Positions 59,717-64,000 of a stretch of DNA of 64,000 bases are shown here, piece by piece. Positions within the stretch are counted from its first letter, which is position 1, and every line of letters begins with the position of its first letter. The DNA is from Sphingomonas sp. R647 (GTDB taxonomy: Bacteria > Pseudomonadota > Alphaproteobacteria > Sphingomonadales > Sphingomonadaceae), in NCBI RefSeq assembly GCF_020177055.1, contig NZ_JAIQXT010000005.1, forward strand, positions 372,001 through 436,000. The letters run 5' to 3'. The position numbers and the translations under genes are program-made. Below the pieces are notes generated by a model. The model did not search any database, had not been told where the DNA came from, and was given only the letters and a program-made list of their open reading frames with translations.

Positions 59717-60494
59717 CGATCTCGCCGCCGCCGTCAGCGCCATCGCCGCCGAGGCGGGTCGGCTGGCGCTCGGCCGCTATGGCACCGATGTCGAGAAATG
59801 GGAGAAATCGCCCAATAATTTCGTGTGCGAAGTCGATCTCGCGGTCGACGAACTCCTCCGCAACCGCCTCTCCGCCCTGCTCCCCGACGCCGGCTGGCTG
59901 TCGGAAGAGACCGCCGACGACCTCGCCCGCCTGTCCTGCCGCCGCGTCTGGGTGGTCGATCCGATCGACGGTACCCGCGACTATCTGCGCCAGCGCCCCG
60001 GCTGGGCGGTGTCGGTCGCACTGGTCGAGGATGGCCAGCCGGTGATCGGCGTCCTCGACGCCCCGGTGCGCGGCGAACACTGGCTGGCGGTAAAGGGCCA
60101 GGGCGCGATGCGGAGCGGCGCGCCAATCGCGGTGTCCGACCGCACCGACCTGACCGGCGCACGCGTCCCCGCCGACGATCTGGCCAAGGTCGACCGCCAT
60201 CTGGTCACGGTCGACAAGCCCAATTCGATCGCGCTGCGCATGGCGATGGTCGCGGCGGGCGACGCCGATCTGCTCGCCACCTTCCGCTGGGGCGCCGACT
60301 GGGACATCGCCGCCGCCGTGCTGATCGCGCGCGAGGCCGGCGCGACGGTGACCGACGCGTTGGGCAAGAAAATCCGCTTCAACACCCCGCGCGGCGAAAG
60401 CTTCGGCCTGCTCGCCACCACCCCCGCCATCCACGCCGCCGCCGCCGATCACCTGCGCCCGCGCGCGGTGGAGGCTTTGGGTAGGGTGCGTTAA
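59709..60494 (+). CDS. Inositol-monophosphatase-family phosphatase, 261 aa
   Basis: Mg-dependent phosphatase. LSEETADD, WVVDPIDGTRDYL and WGADWDIAAAVLIAREAGA are the metal and product-binding motifs of the IMPase/CysQ family. Substrate could be inositol phosphate or 3'-phosphoadenosine nucleotides; the sequence does not decide. GTG start 59709, eight bases inside pmbA, so translationally coupled. Confidence 0.9.
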   Translation: MADDLAAAVSAIAAEAGRLALGRYGTDVEKWEKSPNNFVCEVDLAVDELLRNRLSALLPDAGWLSEETADDLARLSCRRVWVVDPIDGTRDYLRQRPGWAVSVALVEDGQPVIGVLDAPVRGEHWLAVKGQGAMRSGAPIAVSDRTDLTGARVPADDLAKVDRHLVTVDKPNSIALRMAMVAAGDADLLATFRWGADWDIAAAVLIAREAGATVTDALGKKIRFNTPRGESFGLLATTPAIHAAAADHLRPRAVEALGRVR

Positions 60495-61288
60495 CGCACC
60501 ACGCCAGCAATCTCTAAACGAACGACCATTTGTCGCATTCTGCCTCCCTCATCCGGCGCAAAGAGCGTCGCGCCACTCTCCAAGGGACCACCATCGTCGC
60601 ACATATTCAAAGTTCTACCTTGGAATTCGACGCTCACTCGCGAAATACAATGCTCGACTTTTCCAGCGGGTGAGATCTTCGCGAGCGCTTCAGTAAGAAT
60701 TGCTCGTTCTTCCGCGCCAGTCTGCCGCAAAACTGTAATGTCGGATGAGTCCGCTTCCACCGCGAGCGTTACCGAGACCGTCTGATATGCAGTCAAAGGC
60801 TTCGACAGGAAATGCCTGGCCATTTCCTCGACCATCTGCGGATCGCAGTTGATCGTCTCAGCCTGCAACTCGTATTTCTCTGATCTGCAATTGGCTAGCT
60901 GCCCCCCGGCCCCAACATCAAACGTGAAGCGTACGCCCATCGTAGTCAGCTTCTCGCGTGGGATTTGCCAGATGATTCGGGCGGAGAAAAAGGCTTCGGT
61001 TGCACGTCCGTCCGCTCCCGTCGCAGGTTTGAATCGCGCACGTTGCATCAGTAGCGAACAGGTCAGAACGTCTAGCTCTTCGGAGCCTGACGATGTCCGA
61101 ACCGTGCAACCCGTCGGAGCACCAGCGGCATTCACCGTTAGCTTGACCGATACAGTGCCGTCTACATCTGCGGCGATCATCTTCGCGGGATAGTCCGCCG
61201 CGCTGATCCAAGCCGAAGGCTCGCCGATGGGTTGAACTTGGTCACCGGCCGGCATCATCAGCCCGGCCAGCATTGCGAACTGCAACAT
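60491..61288 (-). CDS. TonB-C-terminal-like exported protein, 265 aa
   Basis: Short hydrophobic N-terminus (MLQFAMLAGLMMPAG), perhaps a signal peptide, then a TonB-type domain near residues 30-110: SAADYPAKMIAADVDGTVSV, NAAGAPTGCTVRTSSGS and QRARFKPATG. The C-terminal half has no known motif and some cysteines. GC content is clearly lower than in neighbouring genes, which suggests a later arrival. It overlaps the convergent phosphatase gene by four bases. Confidence 0.75.
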   Translation of the reverse strand: MLQFAMLAGLMMPAGDQVQPIGEPSAWISAADYPAKMIAADVDGTVSVKLTVNAAGAPTGCTVRTSSGSEELDVLTCSLLMQRARFKPATGADGRATEAFFSARIIWQIPREKLTTMGVRFTFDVGAGGQLANCRSEKYELQAETINCDPQMVEEMARHFLSKPLTAYQTVSVTLAVEADSSDITVLRQTGAEERAILTEALAKISPAGKVEHCISRVSVEFQGRTLNMCDDGGPLESGATLFAPDEGGRMRQMVVRLEIAGVVR

Positions 61289-61323
61289 TCTCCGCCCACC
61301 CCTTGCTCGACGAAGCCGCGTAT

Positions 61324-62037
61324 TTACCCCGCAACCTCATCATCCCCGCGATAGCGGATCTGCAGATACCGCCCCCGCGTCGCCAGCGCATCGAGATCGC
61401 CCTGCGCTAGTTGCGCCGACATCTGCGAAATCTCCTGATCGATCAGCGCAAGGCCATCGACCAGCTGCTTGTCCGGCGACTGGCCGAAGCGATCGACGCC
61501 GCGCAGATTGTCCGGCACGCGCTGATACCCCTTGATCAGCTCGGGCAATTGCTCGCCAACCAGCTTGCGGACTTCCGCCGCGGCCGGTTCGGCTTCGTTC
61601 AGCGTCTTGAGCTGGTTCGCCAGTATATCGAGCTTCACCCCGATGCCATCGACCAGCGGCATCGCTGCGCCCGGCAGGCTGAGGCGTTGGCGGTCTAGCC
61701 ATTCCTCGGTCTGGTGCGGCAGCGTCGCCAGCGGCGCTTCGCCGAACTTCTCCGGCGCAACCTCGCGACTGGTCGGCGCGAGCCCGAAGAACAACGTCAC
61801 CGCAATCAGCGCCGCCATCACCAGCAACGCGCCGCCCATGCCGAGCGGAATGAACCAGCCGACCACGATCGCGCCGATCAGGATTGCACCCACGGCCGCA
61901 GCGATCCGCCCGATCCGCCCGAGAATCTCGGCCTCCCGCCGCTTTTTCGCGCGCGAACTCAGCGTCGTGTAGCGCTCGCGCGAGCGGTTGAGGACTTCGC
62001 TCGCGCGGTCAATCTGGCGGTCGATCTCGGTCGGCAC
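61324..62037 (-). CDS. Membrane protein partner of TelA, 237 aa
   Basis: Two adjacent membrane helices (IGRIAAAVGAILIGAIVVGWF and GGALLVMAALIAVTLFF) in the first half, then a long helical cytoplasmic region with IGVKLDILANQLKTLNEAEP. It follows telA after 6 bases with GTG start, an arrangement like the xpaC-telA pair. The 5-bromo-4-chloroindolyl phosphate hydrolysis (XpaC) family is a likely match. Role in toxic-anion or envelope stress resistance is inferred. Confidence 0.75.
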   Translation of the reverse strand: MPTEIDRQIDRASEVLNRSRERYTTLSSRAKKRREAEILGRIGRIAAAVGAILIGAIVVGWFIPLGMGGALLVMAALIAVTLFFGLAPTSREVAPEKFGEAPLATLPHQTEEWLDRQRLSLPGAAMPLVDGIGVKLDILANQLKTLNEAEPAAAEVRKLVGEQLPELIKGYQRVPDNLRGVDRFGQSPDKQLVDGLALIDQEISQMSAQLAQGDLDALATRGRYLQIRYRGDDEVAG

Positions 62038-62043
62038 GGGCGT

Positions 62044-63252
62044 TTACAGAGCCTCCAGCTTGAACGTGTCGTTGGCGCCGCCGATCTGGTTCTGCGCCGC
62101 GCCCTCGGCCCGGGCGATATAGCCCTTGGACTTTTCGACCTCGGTCGACAGCACGTTGACCGTGGTCTTCATATTGTCGAGCGCCTTCACCTTGAACGTG
62201 TCGATCGCGTCCATCGTGTCATAGATATTCTGGAACGCGCGCTGCAGCGTTTCGATCGGGATCGTCGCCGACGCCGCCTGTTCGTGGATGCGGCCGGTAT
62301 TGTCCTTGAGCAGCTTGCCGGTCGAATCGATGATGTTCGCGGTGGTCGTGTTGAGCGCGGTAATCTGGTCGAGCACCAGCCGCTGCGCGGTCAGCGCCTG
62401 CGCCACCGTCACCGCAGTGCGCAGCGCGCCTACGGTAGTGGTGCTGGCGCGATCGACGCCCTTCACCAGCTCGACATTGTTCTTCTTGACCAGATCAAGC
62501 GCAAGATAGCCCTGTACGGTGACCGCCATCTGGGTCAGCAGGTCTTGCGTGCGCTGGCGGGTGTAGAACAACGCGGTCTCGCGGATCGCCTTGGCCTTGG
62601 CCGGATCGCTGTGATCCAACTCCAACGCCTTGTCCTCCAGCCGCTGATCCATCTCCTTCGAGATGTAGATCATCTGTTCAAGCCGACCCATCGCCGCCCA
62701 CAGATTCTGCCGCTCAACATCGATCGCGGCATTGTCCATCAACAGCTCGTCCTTGCCGGACTGCAGGCTCTTGAGGATCGCCGAGATATGCCCCTGGCTC
62801 GACTTGTAGCTGTCGAAATAATTGCGCAGCGAATTGCCGAACGGGATGATGCCGAACAGCTTCTTGCGCTGAGTCAGGCTGCCCTTCTTGCCGGGGTCGA
62901 GATCCTCGACCACGCGGCGCAGCTCGGCCAGATCCTTGCCGACGCCGACATCCTTGTCCATCGCGCGGACCGGGCGATCGAGGAAGCGGTTGGACTGGCC
63001 CGCCGCGTCGCGGATTTCCTTTGATCCCATCGCGGTGATCGCATCGACGCGCTTGCCGAACTCGGGCGAGTTTACATCCTGCGCGACGAGGTCATCGATA
63101 AAGCCCTCGACCCGGGTCACCAGTTCGGACTTCTTGCCTTCATCGACGGGCACCAGTCCCGACATTTTCTCGATCGGACGTTCCTTCAGCGGCTCGGGCG
63201 CGGTCAGCACCAGATCGTCGGTCTTTTCGGCAGTCGCAGTCTCGGTCGCCAT
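62044..63252 (-). CDS. telA: Toxic anion resistance protein TelA, 402 aa
   Basis: TelA/KlaA family, linked to tellurite and other toxic-anion resistance. The helical signature is clear: FGIIPFGNSLRNYFDSYKSSQ (in parts), IDVERQNLWAAMGRLEQM, LFYTRQRTQDLLTQMAVTVQGY and VLDQITALNTTTANIID. ATG 63252 has GGAGGGATGGG upstream. First gene of the pair with the membrane protein. Confidence 0.92.
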   Translation of the reverse strand: MATETATAEKTDDLVLTAPEPLKERPIEKMSGLVPVDEGKKSELVTRVEGFIDDLVAQDVNSPEFGKRVDAITAMGSKEIRDAAGQSNRFLDRPVRAMDKDVGVGKDLAELRRVVEDLDPGKKGSLTQRKKLFGIIPFGNSLRNYFDSYKSSQGHISAILKSLQSGKDELLMDNAAIDVERQNLWAAMGRLEQMIYISKEMDQRLEDKALELDHSDPAKAKAIRETALFYTRQRTQDLLTQMAVTVQGYLALDLVKKNNVELVKGVDRASTTTVGALRTAVTVAQALTAQRLVLDQITALNTTTANIIDSTGKLLKDNTGRIHEQAASATIPIETLQRAFQNIYDTMDAIDTFKVKALDNMKTTVNVLSTEVEKSKGYIARAEGAAQNQIGGANDTFKLEAL

Positions 63253-63408
63253 CCCATCCCTCCAGCGGTTCTCCCCTAGATGAACGGGAACCGCGTTGCC
63301 TTCAAGTGTATCGCAAATATAATACACGTGCGTTATCGTGCAACCGACTGTGATTATCAGTGGTTGATGGCAAACAGGCTGTTAACGTCTTGGCCCTACG
63401 GAGGAGTC

Positions 63409-63576
63409 ATGGAACGCAGGCTCAGGATGATGATCGCCGGTTCGATCGCGGTGTGGGTGCCGGTGGCTTCGGCCGCCGCTGCGCGCCCTGCCGCAGTCGA
63501 TCTGGGGAAAGTCTATCGCCTGAAAGCCCAGCCCGCGAAGGATGCGCCCCCCGTCATGGAGGATCATGCGCGCTAG
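63409..63576 (+). CDS. Small exported protein, 55 aa
   Basis: Signal peptide (MMIAGSIAVWVPVASAAAA) and a short mature part (VDLGKVYRLKAQPAKD). A perfect GGAGG is located eight bases before ATG 63409, so the gene is probably real. Its end overlaps the next gene by 11 bases. Function unknown. Confidence 0.65.
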   Translation: MERRLRMMIAGSIAVWVPVASAAAARPAAVDLGKVYRLKAQPAKDAPPVMEDHAR

Positions 63577-64000
63577 TTTGATCGCGGTTCTGCTGTCCGC
63601 GCTCGCCATCCCCGCTTCGGCATCGCAGGCAGATCTCTGCCAACAGACTTATGGCCAGCGCGCGTGCTCGGCGACTTCGCTCGCCCCGCTCCGCGCCGAA
63701 ATGGCGCACAAGTTCGCAGCGGTGATGGCGCTCGGCAACCGCACCGCGACCTGGCAGGCACGGCATGACGCGGTGCTGCGCGACATTCGCGCCGCGCTCG
63801 ACTATGACGGCAAGCCGATGGACGACGTCGCACTGGAACAGACGTTCCGCGACGCCATCGACGCGTATGACAAGGCGCTCGCGCAGGCGCAGGGCGTGCG
63901 CACGATGATAAAGACGCCATCGGCGCGCAGCCAGACGTGCATGGCCAAATGGCTGGACCGGGGGTGCGGGGTGACCGCGTCGGGCGTCCTGTGGCGCAAG
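63566..64000 (+). CDS. Exported protein, partial (145 codons, runs off the window)
   Basis: Signal peptide (MRASLIAVLLSALAIPASASQA) then a helical, cysteine-containing protein (LCQQTYGQRAC, SQTCMAKWLDRGC). The ATG at 63566 has GGAGGATC before it and overlaps the preceding small gene, so the two are coupled. The 3' end is outside the window. Not recognised. Confidence 0.7.
   Translation, partial: MRASLIAVLLSALAIPASASQADLCQQTYGQRACSATSLAPLRAEMAHKFAAVMALGNRTATWQARHDAVLRDIRAALDYDGKPMDDVALEQTFRDAIDAYDKALAQAQGVRTMIKTPSARSQTCMAKWLDRGCGVTASGVLWRK

Noticed and set aside
61714..63024. 436-codon plus-strand open frame opposite telA
   Set aside because: Shadow of telA and its partner; the minus strand has clear family motifs.
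1..64000. CRISPR arrays, rRNA operons, replication origin
   Set aside because: No regular spaced repeats, no rRNA sequence and no DnaA-box cluster were seen; rpmH alone is not evidence of oriC here.

Overview
The window reads as a high-GC alphaproteobacterial chromosome, most likely Sphingomonas or a close relative (order Sphingomonadales). This rests on an EcfG-type sigma factor with its GGAAC-N16-CGTT promoter, an Mfd-like helicase paralogue, the rpmH-rnpA-yidD-yidC-engB order, the TimA-MltA-Smr gene set, and TldD/PmbA-UbiA-RsmE neighbours. Genus is inferred from protein style; there is no 16S rRNA gene here.

Layout. (1) 1-12.6 kb is accessory and eroded: a chromate-resistance pair (chrA, chrC-type SOD) with a frameshifted MFS remnant, a divergent TetR/SDR pair with tandem operators, dead IS110 and IS3 copies, a frameshifted endonuclease/exonuclease/phosphatase lipoprotein that ends next to a tRNA 3'-end-like block, a LytS/LytTR two-component pair followed by a secreted amidohydrolase, and a GAF-HWE histidine kinase. 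(2) 12.8-19.3 kb: an Mfd-like helicase, a DUF1543-like protein, a COG4529-like FAD protein and an ecfG sigma gene with an autoregulatory promoter. (3) 19.5-26.7 kb: a tightly overlapping four-gene operon of DNA methyltransferase, NucS-like nuclease, DEAD/DEAH helicase and GIY-YIG protein, preceded by a small HUH-Rep-like gene. (4) 27.5-33.5 kb: two unrecognised proteins, a palindrome-rich leader, then a module of three DEDD-exonuclease-fold proteins around a Lon-like AAA+ ATPase. (5) 33.6-35.26 kb: a large serine recombinase abutting a comM gene that is cut after codon 214. The missing comM 3' part is nowhere in the window, so the stretch to the left may all be one island running past the left edge, or the 3' part was lost. 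(6) 35.3-64 kb is ordinary core chromosome: rpmH-rnpA-yidD-yidC-engB, an S9 peptidase, GST, dapE, a GGDEF-EAL protein, smr-mltA-timA, secB, murJ, trpS, gshA, rsmE, ubiA, pmbA, an IMPase-family phosphatase, and telA with its partner.

The best candidates for undescribed biology are the four-gene modification/nuclease/helicase operon (19,541-26,661) and the exonuclease-AAA+ module (30,114-33,542). Both lie beside a serine recombinase in comM. I cannot run searches, so novelty is not established. Smaller oddities are a tRNA-Thr-like gene with a shortened anticodon arm (56,331-56,401), a 28-bp REP-like inverted repeat and a possible orphan MafI-like immunity gene.
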